The notes beneath the pieces were generated by a model that was not told the DNA's origin, searched no databases, and was given only the letters and a program-made list of their open reading frames with translations. Made by a program: the position numbers and the translations under genes. Shown piece by piece: positions 54,471 through 63,896 of a DNA stretch of 64,000 bases. Each line of letters begins with the position of its first letter. Positions within the stretch are counted from its first letter, which is position 1. The stretch spans positions 25,408 through 89,407 of the forward strand of contig CAMCAY010000004.1 in NCBI GenBank assembly GCA_945872815.1, written 5' to 3'. The DNA comes from Chitinophaga pinensis. Its GTDB lineage: Bacteria; Bacteroidota; Bacteroidia; Chitinophagales; Chitinophagaceae.

Positions 54471-54504
54471 ACAAAAAGGTATGATTCAAAATTTACTTGA
54501 AGTA

Positions 54505-55275
54505 TTATGCTTCAATTTTACGTCTGTATATAACTGACAAAATAATGTAAGAGATAAAAATTAATGGAACAGCTAACCATTTAAATAATATTATCAACAA
54601 TAATGATGATAGCAATAAGATTATTTTAGGTGCATTCTCTTTAAATCCAAATGATTTAAATTTCAATGCCATCATAGAAATATTCGACAGCATAATCCAC
54701 GATACAAAAAGAATTACAGCATACAAAAACCATTTATTTACTAAAATCTGAATAATAGTGCTGTTATCTGAATGCCAGTATATCAATGGAAATGAAGCAA
54801 TCAACAAGCCTACTGCCGGCGTGGGCATTCCCTTAAAAACTTTTTCCTGAGAAACATCCAAATTGAATTTAGCCAAACGATATGCTGCAGCTGCTGCTAC
54901 AAAAAAAGAAGGCATTAAGAAAACAGAACTGATTTGCATTCCATTTTCTTCTGCTGCAAAACTCATTCTCAAAAACTGAAATAAAATCATAGAAGGTGCG
55001 ACACCAAAACTCACAATATCAGCCAAAGAATCCAATTGCTTACCCATCTCTGAAGTAGCATTGAACAGTCTCGCTACAAATCCATCCAAAAAATCCACCA
55101 GAGCAGCCAATCCTATGAAAACAGATGCGAGATAAATTTTTTCTGGTATTTCAATCAACTGAGTTCCATCAGCAGCTTCATTTAATACAATGCCTTTTTG
55201 CAATACAGCAACGATTGCAAGACATCCAAATACGAGATTCAAAAGAGTGAAAATATTGGGGATTTGTTTTTTCAT
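54505..55275 (-). CDS. pssA: CDP-diacylglycerol-serine O-phosphatidyltransferase
   Basis: 256 aa, several membrane helices. The CDP-alcohol phosphatidyltransferase motif DFLDGFVARLFNATSEMGKQ continues into LDSLADIVSFG, which fits D-x2-DG-x2-AR-x8-G-x3-D-x3-D. It makes phosphatidylserine, the precursor of phosphatidylethanolamine. No phosphatidylserine decarboxylase is nearby. Co-directional with rsmI and pepP. Confidence 0.93.
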   Translation of the reverse strand: MKKQIPNIFTLLNLVFGCLAIVAVLQKGIVLNEAADGTQLIEIPEKIYLASVFIGLAALVDFLDGFVARLFNATSEMGKQLDSLADIVSFGVAPSMILFQFLRMSFAAEENGMQISSVFLMPSFFVAAAAAYRLAKFNLDVSQEKVFKGMPTPAVGLLIASFPLIYWHSDNSTIIQILVNKWFLYAVILFVSWIMLSNISMMALKFKSFGFKENAPKIILLLSSLLLIILFKWLAVPLIFISYIILSVIYRRKIEA

Positions 55276-55304
55276 TTACGATTTATTTACAACAACAGCT
55301 GCAG

Positions 55305-56594
55305 TTATTTCTTCATCATGGCTTCAATTTCCTCTACAGTAATAGGAATATTTTTCATTAAATCTTTGTTGCCGTTTCGAGTAATCCAGAAATTATTTTC
55401 AATGCGAATTCCCATTTGTTCCTCTTCAATATAAATTCCGGGCTCCACTGTAAATACCATCCCTGCTTTGATGGGAGATGTCCTGGTTCCTACATCATGA
55501 ACATCTATTCCTAGATGATGTGATATTCCGTGATATAAATACTTCGCGTATGCTCTATTTTCCGGATCCTCATTTTTAATATCAGACTTACGCAACAAGC
55601 CAATCTTTTGAAATACAACAGTAGCTTCATCACCTACTTTTTTTGTGTAATCAATGATGCTTATTCCTGGTTTTAAAATACTTGCAGCGTAATGATGTAA
55701 ATGAAGGCAAGCATTGTAAACTGTTTTTTGCCTTCTAGAAAATTTCCCATTAACTGGAATAGTCCTCGTTAAGTCTGCGCAATAGTTACCATATTCAGCA
55801 CCGAAATCCATCAACAACAATTCTCCATCTTTACACTCCTGATTGTTTTCTATATAATGCAGTACTCTTGCTCTGTTCCCACTAGCAATAATAGATCCAT
55901 ATGCTGGTCCAGAAGCTCGTTGAGATAAAAATGAATGCCAAATTTCTGCTTCAATTTCATACTCCATTACTCCTGGCCTGATAAATTTCAATAACCTTCT
56001 GAAAGTATTGTCTGTAATATCAATTGCCATTTGCATTACATCAATTTCCAATGGTGTTTTAACAGACCTTAATTCTTTTAAAATGACTGCACTGCGTTTA
56101 TATTGATGCAATGGATAACGAGTACGCATCAATTCTGCATAACGATAATCCCTAACAGGTAAATAATTTGATTTTCGATCGTTTTCATTGGTATTCAAAT
56201 AGATTGTCTCTGCAAGATGAACCCATGCTTGCAACATAGCATCCAATGAATCCAGCCATACAATGGTATCAATGCCCGAGATTGCCTGCGCTTCCCTTTT
56301 TCTCAATCTATGGCCATCCCATTTTTCTTTCAATTCGTTGGGTCTGACCAATACGAGGACTTCTCTGAATTTAGGGTCAGGGTTATTTGGAAATAAAATC
56401 AACATGGTATCTTCTTGCTCAATACCAGTCAACCACAACAGATCAGAATTCTGTTTGAATTTATGCAATTGATCCCCATTGGTAGGCAATTCATCATTGC
56501 TATTAAAAACAGCAATGGAATGATCAGTCATTTTTTCGACAAACCTGCGGCGATTATTGATAAAAATCTCAGCATTTAGTAGCAAATGTTTCAT
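55305..56594 (-). CDS. pepP: Xaa-Pro aminopeptidase (aminopeptidase P)
   Basis: 429 aa. N-terminal creatinase-like domain, then the pita-bread domain with five metal ligands in MDFGAEYGNYCADLTRT (two Asp), HHLGIDVHD (His), FTVEPGIYI (Glu) and GIRIENNF (Glu). It removes N-terminal residues before proline using Mn2+. It heads the minus-strand unit pepP-pssA-rsmI-M1 peptidase. Confidence 0.92.
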   Translation of the reverse strand: MKHLLLNAEIFINNRRRFVEKMTDHSIAVFNSNDELPTNGDQLHKFKQNSDLLWLTGIEQEDTMLILFPNNPDPKFREVLVLVRPNELKEKWDGHRLRKREAQAISGIDTIVWLDSLDAMLQAWVHLAETIYLNTNENDRKSNYLPVRDYRYAELMRTRYPLHQYKRSAVILKELRSVKTPLEIDVMQMAIDITDNTFRRLLKFIRPGVMEYEIEAEIWHSFLSQRASGPAYGSIIASGNRARVLHYIENNQECKDGELLLMDFGAEYGNYCADLTRTIPVNGKFSRRQKTVYNACLHLHHYAASILKPGISIIDYTKKVGDEATVVFQKIGLLRKSDIKNEDPENRAYAKYLYHGISHHLGIDVHDVGTRTSPIKAGMVFTVEPGIYIEEEQMGIRIENNFWITRNGNKDLMKNIPITVEEIEAMMKK

Positions 56595-56922
56595 AACACA
56601 TTGATTATTTTATACTTTTTGATGAAATATGAATTATTCAAACAGATGATTAAGAATCTATTATCCATTAAATTATAATTACAAGATACGAGTTTCTTTT
56701 TCAACAGCCGTTAAATGAAAAAGTGCATAAGATTATTTAAAATTAAACTTCATTTAATGTAATCGGTTGTTTGATAAACCTATTTTATGTTTTTTTAAAA
56801 CAAATTAAACCAAAGTTAATTTTGGCATATAATTTTAGATTATTTTTAAAAATTGGCCCTCTTTTTAAATTTGATTATAAAATCTAGCGTATTACATTTG
56901 TCTTATCATCAAAACGATTGTT
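56595..56922. other. 328-bp intergenic space between pepP and pckA
   Basis: Very AT-rich. Apart from the pckA promoter near its right end, no RNA gene, repeat or open frame worth keeping was seen. Confidence 0.6.
56871..56900 (+). promoter_or_regulatory. Promoter of pckA
   Basis: TTG (56871-56873), a 19-nt spacer and TACATTTG (56893-56900) match the Bacteroidota consensus exactly. The start codon is 22 nt after the -7 element. Confidence 0.65.
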
Positions 56923-58521
56923 ATGCAAACTACCACTATGTTGGATACTCCAACCGCTGCATTGAAGGCATTAGGGATCACCACCTACAAGGAAATTCAT
57001 TATCAACAAACTCCCGGCGATTTGGTAACTCAAACACTTGAAAGAAACGAAGGTGTATTAAATGACACTGGAGCTTTAGTTATAAAAACAGGCGAATTTA
57101 CCGGAAGAAGCCCTAAAGATAAATTTATTGTAAAAGACAGTATTACTGAAAATACGGTAAATTGGAATGATTTCAATATACCGATTGAGTCAAAATATTT
57201 CGATATCGTTTACAGCAAAATGATGCATTATTTGTCTGCTAAAGAAATATGGGTTAGAGACTCTTACGCTTGTGCAGACCCAACTTACAGAACAAACATC
57301 AGAACAATCAATGAAAATCCATGGAGCAACTTATTTGCCTATAACATGTTCCTAAGACCTTCGGAATTGGAAAATTTTAAACCAGACTGGCACATCATAC
57401 AAGCTCCGGGATTTCATGCCGATCCAGTAACAGATGGAACAAGGCAACACAATTTTGCGATGGTGAGTTTCACAAAAAAAATAATACTGATTGGAGGCTC
57501 AGGTTACACTGGTGAAATGAAGAAAGGAATTTTCACAATACTGAATTACATTTTACCCCAGAACGAAAATGTTTTGAGTATGCATTGTTCTGCCAATATG
57601 GGAAAAGATGGAGATACGGCAATATTTTTTGGACTGAGTGGGACAGGAAAAACTACATTAAGCGCAGACCCAAACAGAAGCCTGATTGGAGATGACGAGC
57701 ATGGCTGGACCAATGACTCTGTATTTAATTTTGAAGGTGGCTGTTATGCAAAAACAATTGACCTAAGTGAAGATAAAGAACCGGAAATTTATAGGGCCAT
57801 CAAGCACGGCGCTTTAGTTGAAAATACTGTTTTTTTTGAAGGGTCAAATAAAATTGATTTTAGCAGCAAAGAAATTACTGAAAATACAAGAGTAAGCTAT
57901 CCTCTTCATTATATTTCAAACGCGCTGGAGCCTTCTGTTGGAAAGACACCAAAGAATATTTTCTTTTTAACTGCTGATGCCTATGGAATTCTGCCGCCAA
58001 TCAGTAAGTTGAGTCCCGGCCAAGCAATGTATCAATTCATCAGCGGATACACTGCAAAGGTAGCAGGAACAGAAGCCGGTGTTACCGAACCAAAATCAAC
58101 ATTCAGTGCGTGTTTTGGTGCACCTTTTATGCCTTTGCATCCGGGAAAATATGCTGCGATGCTTGGAGAAAAAATGAAAACTCATCAGGTAAATGTATGG
58201 ATGATTAATACAGGTTGGAGTGGCGGCCCCTATGGAATCGGACATCGAATGAAGTTGCCTTATACAAGAGCAATGATCACCGCTGCTTTGGAAGGCAAAT
58301 TGGATAATATTACTTATGAAGCCCACCCTGTTTTTGGCATGATGATGCCCTTGAGTTGTCCTGATGTTCCATCTGAAATTCTAAATCCAAGAAATACTTG
58401 GTCCGATAAAAATGATTATGATGTAAAAGCAAAAGAATTGGCAAAACAATTCAAAAAGAATTTTGAAAAATATGAAGCAGGTGTAAACGATGAAATTAAA
58501 GCTGCTGCTCCATTAGTATAA
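56923..58521 (+). CDS. pckA: Phosphoenolpyruvate carboxykinase (ATP)
   Basis: 532 aa. Kinase P-loop GLSGTGKTT at about 237-245, followed by LSADPNR and the metal-site DDEHGW. RSPKDKF and the WMINTGWSGGPYG segment also fit the ATP type. It links oxaloacetate and phosphoenolpyruvate for gluconeogenesis, or the reverse in CO2 fixation. Own promoter; convergent with scoB. Confidence 0.96.
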   Translation: MQTTTMLDTPTAALKALGITTYKEIHYQQTPGDLVTQTLERNEGVLNDTGALVIKTGEFTGRSPKDKFIVKDSITENTVNWNDFNIPIESKYFDIVYSKMMHYLSAKEIWVRDSYACADPTYRTNIRTINENPWSNLFAYNMFLRPSELENFKPDWHIIQAPGFHADPVTDGTRQHNFAMVSFTKKIILIGGSGYTGEMKKGIFTILNYILPQNENVLSMHCSANMGKDGDTAIFFGLSGTGKTTLSADPNRSLIGDDEHGWTNDSVFNFEGGCYAKTIDLSEDKEPEIYRAIKHGALVENTVFFEGSNKIDFSSKEITENTRVSYPLHYISNALEPSVGKTPKNIFFLTADAYGILPPISKLSPGQAMYQFISGYTAKVAGTEAGVTEPKSTFSACFGAPFMPLHPGKYAAMLGEKMKTHQVNVWMINTGWSGGPYGIGHRMKLPYTRAMITAALEGKLDNITYEAHPVFGMMMPLSCPDVPSEILNPRNTWSDKNDYDVKAKELAKQFKKNFEKYEAGVNDEIKAAAPLV

Positions 58522-58548
58522 TTTTTTTTCAAACGGCCGGAAATTAGT

Positions 58549-59208
58549 TTACGGAAGATCCATTTCAGGGATATCTCCTTCCACTATTAACTTTCCGGCT
58601 GTTTTATTTTTTATTTCTTCAACCGTAACACCTGGAGCCCTTTCCAATAATTTAAATCCGTTGGAAGTCACTTCCATTAATGCCAAATCAGAAACGATTT
58701 TCTTTACGCATCGAACACCTGTTAATGGTAGGGAGCATTTTGATAGCAACTTACTTTCTCCCTTTGGGTTAGTGTGCATCATGGCAACGATAATATTTTT
58801 TGCACTTGCCACCAAGTCCATTGCACCACCCATTCCTTTTACCATTTTTCCCGGAATTTTCCAATTGGCTATATCGCCTTGTTCACTCACTTCCATAGCA
58901 CCCAATACAGTTAAATCAACTTTCCCCGAACGTATCATACCAAAACTCATAGAGCTGTCAAAAAATGATGAACCGGGCAATGTTGTGATGGTTTGCTTTC
59001 CTGCATTAATCAAGTCGGCATCTTCTTCTCCGTCAAAAGGAAATGGCCCCATACCCAATAAGCCATTTTCACTTTGAAGTACAACATTTACACCATCTGG
59101 TATATAATTAGCAACTAAAGTGGGGATTCCTATTCCTAAATTGACATAGTATCCATCTTTTAATTCCTTAGCAATTCTTTGAGCAATTTGAAATTTATCT
59201 AAAGCCAT
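58549..59208 (-). CDS. scoB: 3-oxoacid CoA-transferase subunit B
   Basis: 219 aa from ATG 59208 ([13 protein letters not shown]); a start 7 codons upstream is less family-like. The active site glutamate is in [12 protein letters not shown], and the rest ([36 protein letters not shown]) fits subunit B of succinyl-CoA:3-ketoacid transferase. It moves CoA between succinate and acetoacetate. 35 nt after scoA, forming a heterodimer. Confidence 0.93.
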   Translation of the reverse strand: MALDKFQIAQRIAKELKDGYYVNLGIGIPTLVANYIPDGVNVVLQSENGLLGMGPFPFDGEEDADLINAGKQTITTLPGSSFFDSSMSFGMIRSGKVDLTVLGAMEVSEQGDIANWKIPGKMVKGMGGAMDLVASAKNIIVAMMHTNPKGESKLLSKCSLPLTGVRCVKKIVSDLALMEVTSNGFKLLERAPGVTVEEIKNKTAGKLIVEGDIPEMDLP

Positions 59209-59243
59209 TTTTATAAATTTTTTAAACACAAAATGAGACCCGA

Positions 59244-59945
59244 TTAATTTGTATTTTTCCTGGTCGTTCTTTGTTCAATTCTTTTTTCATAGTTCGTTCC
59301 CTGAAATATTCGATGGACATAAATTCCGGGGGTGTGAATTTGATTGGGATCGAGCTTGCCTGCAGGGACAAGTTCTTCAACCTCTGCAATGGTTATTTTT
59401 CCGGCCATAGCCATTAATGGATTGAAATTTCTAGCAGTGTCCTTGTAAATCAAATTTCCCATAGTATCACCCTTCCATGCTTTAACAATTGCAAAGTCAG
59501 CATCGAACGCCATTTCCAACAAATAATCTTTGCCATTAAAGCTTCTCACTTCTTTACCTTCAGCCACTTCAGTCCCAACTCCAGCAGGTGTGAATATTGC
59601 AGGCAACCCATACCCAGACGCCATACATCTAGTGGCCAAAGTACCCTGAGGAATCAATTCGACCTCCAACTCTCCGCTTAGTAATTGCCTTTCAAATTCT
59701 GCATTCTCACCAACATAGGACGCAATCATTTTCTTAACCATTTTTTTTTGGAGCATAAGGCCAATACCGAAATCGTCCACCCCTGCATTATTGGAAATGC
59801 ATGTAAGATTCTTAACACCTTTTTCAACAAATGCCTTTATGCAATTTTCGGGAATACCACAAAGTCCAAAACCTCCCAACATAATAGTTGCACCATCAAA
59901 AACATCATTAACGGCATCATTAGCTGATGTAATTACTTTATTCAT
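59244..59945 (-). CDS. scoA: 3-oxoacid CoA-transferase subunit A
   Basis: 233 aa. It contains [38 protein letters not shown], and [19 protein letters not shown], typical of subunit A. It starts only 5 nt after the DUF4296 stop, so ketone-body CoA transfer genes are tied to the bamD-coaBC operon in this genome. Confidence 0.93.
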   Translation of the reverse strand: MNKVITSANDAVNDVFDGATIMLGGFGLCGIPENCIKAFVEKGVKNLTCISNNAGVDDFGIGLMLQKKMVKKMIASYVGENAEFERQLLSGELEVELIPQGTLATRCMASGYGLPAIFTPAGVGTEVAEGKEVRSFNGKDYLLEMAFDADFAIVKAWKGDTMGNLIYKDTARNFNPLMAMAGKITIAEVEELVPAGKLDPNQIHTPGIYVHRIFQGTNYEKRIEQRTTRKNTN

Positions 59946-59950
59946 ACGGT

Positions 59951-60382
59951 TTATTCTTTATTATTTACCTGAATTCCAATAGAACGACGATCTCTTTCTT
60001 TTTCAAATCCTAATTTGTCCCTGTTTGCAGAGATACTATCCAAAATAGCAGTTAATTTCGATGGATGTTGTATATAATACTGGTAACTCTTTTTATACAA
60101 ATCCTCTGAAATATGATAATGAATGAGGATAGATTTCTGCATTTTCAACAATTCAATTGAATCATTTTTAGTACTGTCTTTTTTAATAAATTCTGTTGCG
60201 TAAACGCCTGCCTTTATATTGTCCCATAGAATAGACTGCATTTGTTTTGGCTGAATAATATTTTTTGGAATATCGTCTTTGTTTGAACAGGAAATCAATA
60301 TTAAAGAAGCAACGATTGTAATTTTCAGCTTCTCCAACTTAGTGGAAAAATAAGTATTGAACCGTTTTATAAACGCTGTCAT
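59951..60382 (-). CDS. DUF4296 lipoprotein
   Basis: 143 aa. A signal segment ending with a lipobox (VASLILISCSN) precedes a helical mature part. The family pattern IIQPKQMQSILWDNI and SYQYYIQHPSKLTAILDSI is present. Function unknown. It overlaps the DUF4835 stop by 4 nt and lies 5 nt before scoA. Confidence 0.8.
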   Translation of the reverse strand: MTAFIKRFNTYFSTKLEKLKITIVASLILISCSNKDDIPKNIIQPKQMQSILWDNIKAGVYATEFIKKDSTKNDSIELLKMQKSILIHYHISEDLYKKSYQYYIQHPSKLTAILDSISANRDKLGFEKERDRRSIGIQVNNKE

Positions 60383-61296
60383 TTTAATTCATCTTTATAT
60401 CTGGAAGAGTTTGTAATATCAAGCCTTGAAAGTATCTCCCTTGCTTTTGATTTTTCTTGTGGTGAAGCTTTTGCGAATAGCTTAATCAACTCATTGGATT
60501 TACCTTGAAAGAAAAATTGAATAATCATGGTATTAGGATTCTGTGTGTTGAAATCATCCAATTGTAGTAATAATTCCACCAAATTATTTCTAGCAGTTTT
60601 TTCATTCTGATAAAAATTATCCATGCCGAGTCTGTAATAGTTGTAATAATAATCCTGCATTTGATTATACCTATTGTTCAGAAAATTTTCTGCCAGCCAG
60701 TATCTGTTTCTGATACCGTCAAAAGATTTCCAACCTGTAATACCATTTCCATCGGGAGAATTATTGACAATATTTTGCGCTTTCTGAAAAAAAGATTCTC
60801 CTCCATGAGATGCAAAAGACGATGCATCCACAGCTACAATCATATAAGCATAATAAGCGAATATGGCTGTTAAATTAGAAGCAAGCGCATCATTTCCCGT
60901 TACCCTGTTTTCATTAAATTCAAGCTGTTGAAATTCTTGGTATTTAAAAATGACATTGTCGTCTTTGAAATTAATAATCGGGGAACTATACGAAGAATTA
61001 AAAACGGGGCGTGCAGACTGAACCATCAATGAAGCTTTGTAAACATTCAATTCATCCGTTGATTCCAGATTCAATAAAAAATTACATTCAATTCTCTCAT
61101 TCTGACCATACGTATCGGCTGTCCATTTTCTATTGTTCAGAAAATTAATCAAAGATGTTTGAAGTGTTTGGAAAGCATTTTTATTTACAGAATTACCAAC
61201 TCGGGAATAATTCACGGTCACTCTTGCTTTTAACTCCTGAGACTTAAGCCCAAGAGAAACTAATAAAAAACAAATAAAAAAATAAACTCTATACAT
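60379..61296 (-). CDS. DUF4835 protein (PorD-like), secreted
   Basis: 305 aa with a signal peptide (residues 1-19, ending LGLKSQ). The mature part has ELKARVTVNYSRV, LQTSLINFLNNRKWTADTYG and LNLESTDELNVYKASLMVQSARPVFNS, the DUF4835 pattern. DUF4835 is placed near the type IX secretion system and is often annotated as PorD in this phylum; the role is not proven. It overlaps coaBC by 8 nt and DUF4296 by 4 nt, so all three are coupled. Confidence 0.85.
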   Translation of the reverse strand: MYRVYFFICFLLVSLGLKSQELKARVTVNYSRVGNSVNKNAFQTLQTSLINFLNNRKWTADTYGQNERIECNFLLNLESTDELNVYKASLMVQSARPVFNSSYSSPIINFKDDNVIFKYQEFQQLEFNENRVTGNDALASNLTAIFAYYAYMIVAVDASSFASHGGESFFQKAQNIVNNSPDGNGITGWKSFDGIRNRYWLAENFLNNRYNQMQDYYYNYYRLGMDNFYQNEKTARNNLVELLLQLDDFNTQNPNTMIIQFFFQGKSNELIKLFAKASPQEKSKAREILSRLDITNSSRYKDELK

Positions 61297-62482
61297 GGGT
61301 TGTATTTAAAATAGTATTGATGATATCTACTGCAACTTCGTTTTTATTTTTTGTTTCGAAATGGTATTCTTTTTGATTTTTATCAAAAATAGTTATCTTG
61401 TTTGTATCATGACTAAATCCTGCTCCGGAATCATTCATTGAATTGAGTACAATGAAGTCGGCATTCTTAGCTTTTAATTTATTGATGGCATTTTCTTGTT
61501 CATTGTTTGTTTCTAGCGCAAAACCTACCAGCAACTGGTGCTCTTTTTTCAAATCACCTAATTTTTTTAAAATGTCGGTTGTTTTTGAAAGCTCCAATTG
61601 CAACAATTCATCATTCTTTTTAATTTTCTCCGCTTTAGGATCTTTAACTGTATAATCTGCTACTGCAGCACTCATCACTGCAATGTCTGTATTTTCAAAC
61701 TCCTTAATACAAGCATCCAACATTTCTGCTGCACTGACAACATTTATTAGTTTTATTCCTGCAGGAATGGCTTGAGAAACGGGTCCACAAACCAAAGTCA
61801 CTTCGGCTCCTCTCTTTTGAAATTCGGTTGCCAATGCAATACCCATTTTTCCGGAGGAGTAATTTCCAATAAAACGAACCGGGTCTATTTTTTCATAGGT
61901 TGGACCTGCAGTAATAAGAACTCTTTTTCCTGAAAGTTGATTCCGAACAGAAAAATAATTACCTAGCCATTGAATGATAGTTTCGGGTTCAGCCATTCTG
62001 CCCATCCCAATTAATCCACTAGCTAATTCTCCATGACTTACGGGTATAATTACATTTCCAAAGGATTCCACTTTTTGTAAATTCAACTTAGTAGTTGGGT
62101 GATGCCACATATCTTCATCCATTGCTGGAGCTATTACTACAGGGCATGTTGCAGAAAGATATACAGCAGTTAATAAATTATCACATTGCCCATTTGCCAT
62201 TTTGGATAAGGTATTGCAAGTTAATGGCGCAATCAACATAACATCAGCCCATCTGCCCAGCATTACATGATTTGCCCAGGAATCATTATCCTTGAGCTCT
62301 GAAAGCACCTCATTTTTTGAGAGAGTGGATAAAGTCAAGGGCGCAATAAATTGCTTAGATGAAGGAGTCATGATTATTTTCACATCTGCTCCTTCCTTTT
62401 TTAATAGTCTAACAAGTACGGCTGATTTATAGGCCGCAATGCTACCAGAAACACCCAACAATATTTTTTTGTTTTTCAGCAT
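61289..62482 (-). CDS. coaBC: Bifunctional phosphopantothenoylcysteine decarboxylase/ligase
   Basis: 397 aa from ATG 62482 (MLKNKKILLGVSGS). Residues 1-180 are the flavoprotein decarboxylase CoaC (GVSGSIAAYKSAVLVR, PAMDEDMWHHPTT with the catalytic His). The rest is the CoaB ligase (ITAGPTYEKIDPVRFIGNYS, then SAAVADY). It makes 4'-phosphopantetheine in CoA synthesis. A longer start with 7 more residues exists but runs through the terminator-like hairpin. Confidence 0.95.
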   Translation of the reverse strand: MLKNKKILLGVSGSIAAYKSAVLVRLLKKEGADVKIIMTPSSKQFIAPLTLSTLSKNEVLSELKDNDSWANHVMLGRWADVMLIAPLTCNTLSKMANGQCDNLLTAVYLSATCPVVIAPAMDEDMWHHPTTKLNLQKVESFGNVIIPVSHGELASGLIGMGRMAEPETIIQWLGNYFSVRNQLSGKRVLITAGPTYEKIDPVRFIGNYSSGKMGIALATEFQKRGAEVTLVCGPVSQAIPAGIKLINVVSAAEMLDACIKEFENTDIAVMSAAVADYTVKDPKAEKIKKNDELLQLELSKTTDILKKLGDLKKEHQLLVGFALETNNEQENAINKLKAKNADFIVLNSMNDSGAGFSHDTNKITIFDKNQKEYHFETKNKNEVAVDIINTILNTTHV

Positions 62483-62507
62483 AAAAAAGCCTTGCATTTG
62501 CAAGGCT
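62482..62507 (-). terminator. Terminator-like hairpin directly at the coaBC start codon
   Basis: Minus strand AGCCTTGC pairs with GCAAGGCT around a 4-nt loop, followed by TTTTTT and then the coaBC ATG. It lies in the 77-nt gap after rpoZ. It looks like an intrinsic terminator placed so that the T run meets the start codon. Confidence 0.65.
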
Positions 62508-62559
62508 AAAATTAAACTATTCTACATAAAAAGACTTCTTAAAAATATGCTTCTTATGA

Positions 62560-62901
62560 TTAATTAAATATGTTATCATCATTTTTACGAAAGTATACCT
62601 TATCTTCTAAAAACTCTTTTGTTGCCAACAAAGCAGCATTAGGCATCCTTTCATAGGCACGTGAAATCTCTATTTGTTCTTTATTTTCGTGAATTTCTTC
62701 AAGACTGTCAGTATGACTGGCAAACTCTTCAAGTTTATTATGTAATTCCTCTTTGATTGAGATATTGATTTGATTCGCTCTTTTGGCGATAACTGCAATA
62801 GATTCGTAAACATTACCTGTTTTATCTTTTAATTCGGACAACTTTTTGGGCTCTACCGAACTGCTGGTATTATTGCTTAAGTGACGACGAAGTTTGCTCA
62901 T
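62560..62901 (-). CDS. rpoZ: RpoZ/omega-like RNA polymerase subunit
   Basis: 113 aa. NVYESIAVIAKRANQIN (the omega core) and RMPNAALLATKEFLEDKVYFRK match the Bacteroidota omega form. The middle has a charged spacer (about residues 50-80). Its start overlaps the bamD stop by 32 nt. The annotation is strong on context (bamD-rpoZ-coaBC is the standard order) and moderate on sequence. Confidence 0.85.
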   Translation of the reverse strand: MSKLRRHLSNNTSSSVEPKKLSELKDKTGNVYESIAVIAKRANQINISIKEELHNKLEEFASHTDSLEEIHENKEQIEISRAYERMPNAALLATKEFLEDKVYFRKNDDNIFN

Positions 62902-63700
62902 TTTTAATTATTTTAATTTGGTTTATACTTAATTTACTTAGTTCTTCTGCTTCTTTATAAAATTTGCTATCAGGAAATCTGTCAATAAAATCGTTGAATT
63001 CAGTAGTGACTTTTTCAAATCTTTCTTCTTGCTTCGTTGTGATGCTCAACTTAGCAAATTTAAAATAAGATTTAATTGCCATCAACTTATAATAATCACC
63101 TAAAGTTGATTCAGGATAATTATTTAATAATTGATTGTAGGCAATAGCAGCTGCCCTAAACTCCCCGATATTAAAATACAACTTAGCTCCTCTTTCCTCT
63201 TTTAATTCAAGCTTTTGTCTTGAATAATCAATGATTTCTGTAGCTTCATTTATTCTTGAAGATCCAGGATGCATATTTATAAAAGTTTGCATCATCCCAA
63301 TTGCTCTCATTGTATTAACCTGCTCTAATTCTATTTTGGGAGATTGTTTATAGTAACAATAAGCTCTCATATAATCAACCTCTTCAGCTTTAGGACTATT
63401 TGGAAATACCTCCAAATAGTCTTTAAACAATCCTTCCGCTTCTCTGTAAAGGCCATCGTAATAGAAACAATAAGCATACTTGTAATAAAGATCTTCAAAC
63501 TTTTCAGTTCCCTTTAATATAGGAAACAGTTCTTCAAATAACTGCTGCGCAAACCGGTATTTTTTATTGGTATAGTATTCCTCGGCCTTTGCTAATTTAA
63601 AATTATAGTCTTTACTCTTCTGAACCTTACTAAACTTATTGCAAGAAGTAAGTAAAAAAGAAAACAATGCTAAAATATAAAAAAACCTGTATAAGCGCAT
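62870..63700 (-). CDS. bamD: Outer membrane assembly lipoprotein BamD
   Basis: 276 aa. Lipoprotein signal (ALFSFLLTSCNKF), then TPR-like repeats (LAKAEEYYTNKKYRFAQQLFEEL, YKYAYCFYYDGLYREAEGLFKDYLEVFPNS, and LGDYYKLMAIKSYFKFA). It works with BamA in inserting outer membrane proteins. First gene of the unit in the minus direction. Confidence 0.93.
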   Translation of the reverse strand: MRLYRFFYILALFSFLLTSCNKFSKVQKSKDYNFKLAKAEEYYTNKKYRFAQQLFEELFPILKGTEKFEDLYYKYAYCFYYDGLYREAEGLFKDYLEVFPNSPKAEEVDYMRAYCYYKQSPKIELEQVNTMRAIGMMQTFINMHPGSSRINEATEIIDYSRQKLELKEERGAKLYFNIGEFRAAAIAYNQLLNNYPESTLGDYYKLMAIKSYFKFAKLSITTKQEERFEKVTTEFNDFIDRFPDSKFYKEAEELSKLSINQIKIIKNEQTSSSLKQ

Positions 63701-63830
63701 AAAGAATGCAAATTTAATGAAAATAATTCAACAAAATAAAGATTCTGTGAATTATGCGTAATAAAACAACGTTAAATCTATACTTTAAAAAACAGATAAG
63801 AATAAGATAATGAAATAAGATGTAGTTTAA

Positions 63831-63866
63831 TAAAAAAGCGGTCTGCCCATAGATGAGCAGACCGCC
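63831..63866 (-). terminator. Rho-independent terminator after the T9SS cargo gene
   Basis: Minus strand GCGGTCTGC pairs with GCAGACCGC around a 10-nt loop, followed by TTTTTT. It lies 30 nt after the partial gene and before bamD. Confidence 0.85.
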
Positions 63867-63896
63867 GTTTATGTTAACCCTTGAGGTTGAGTTGGT

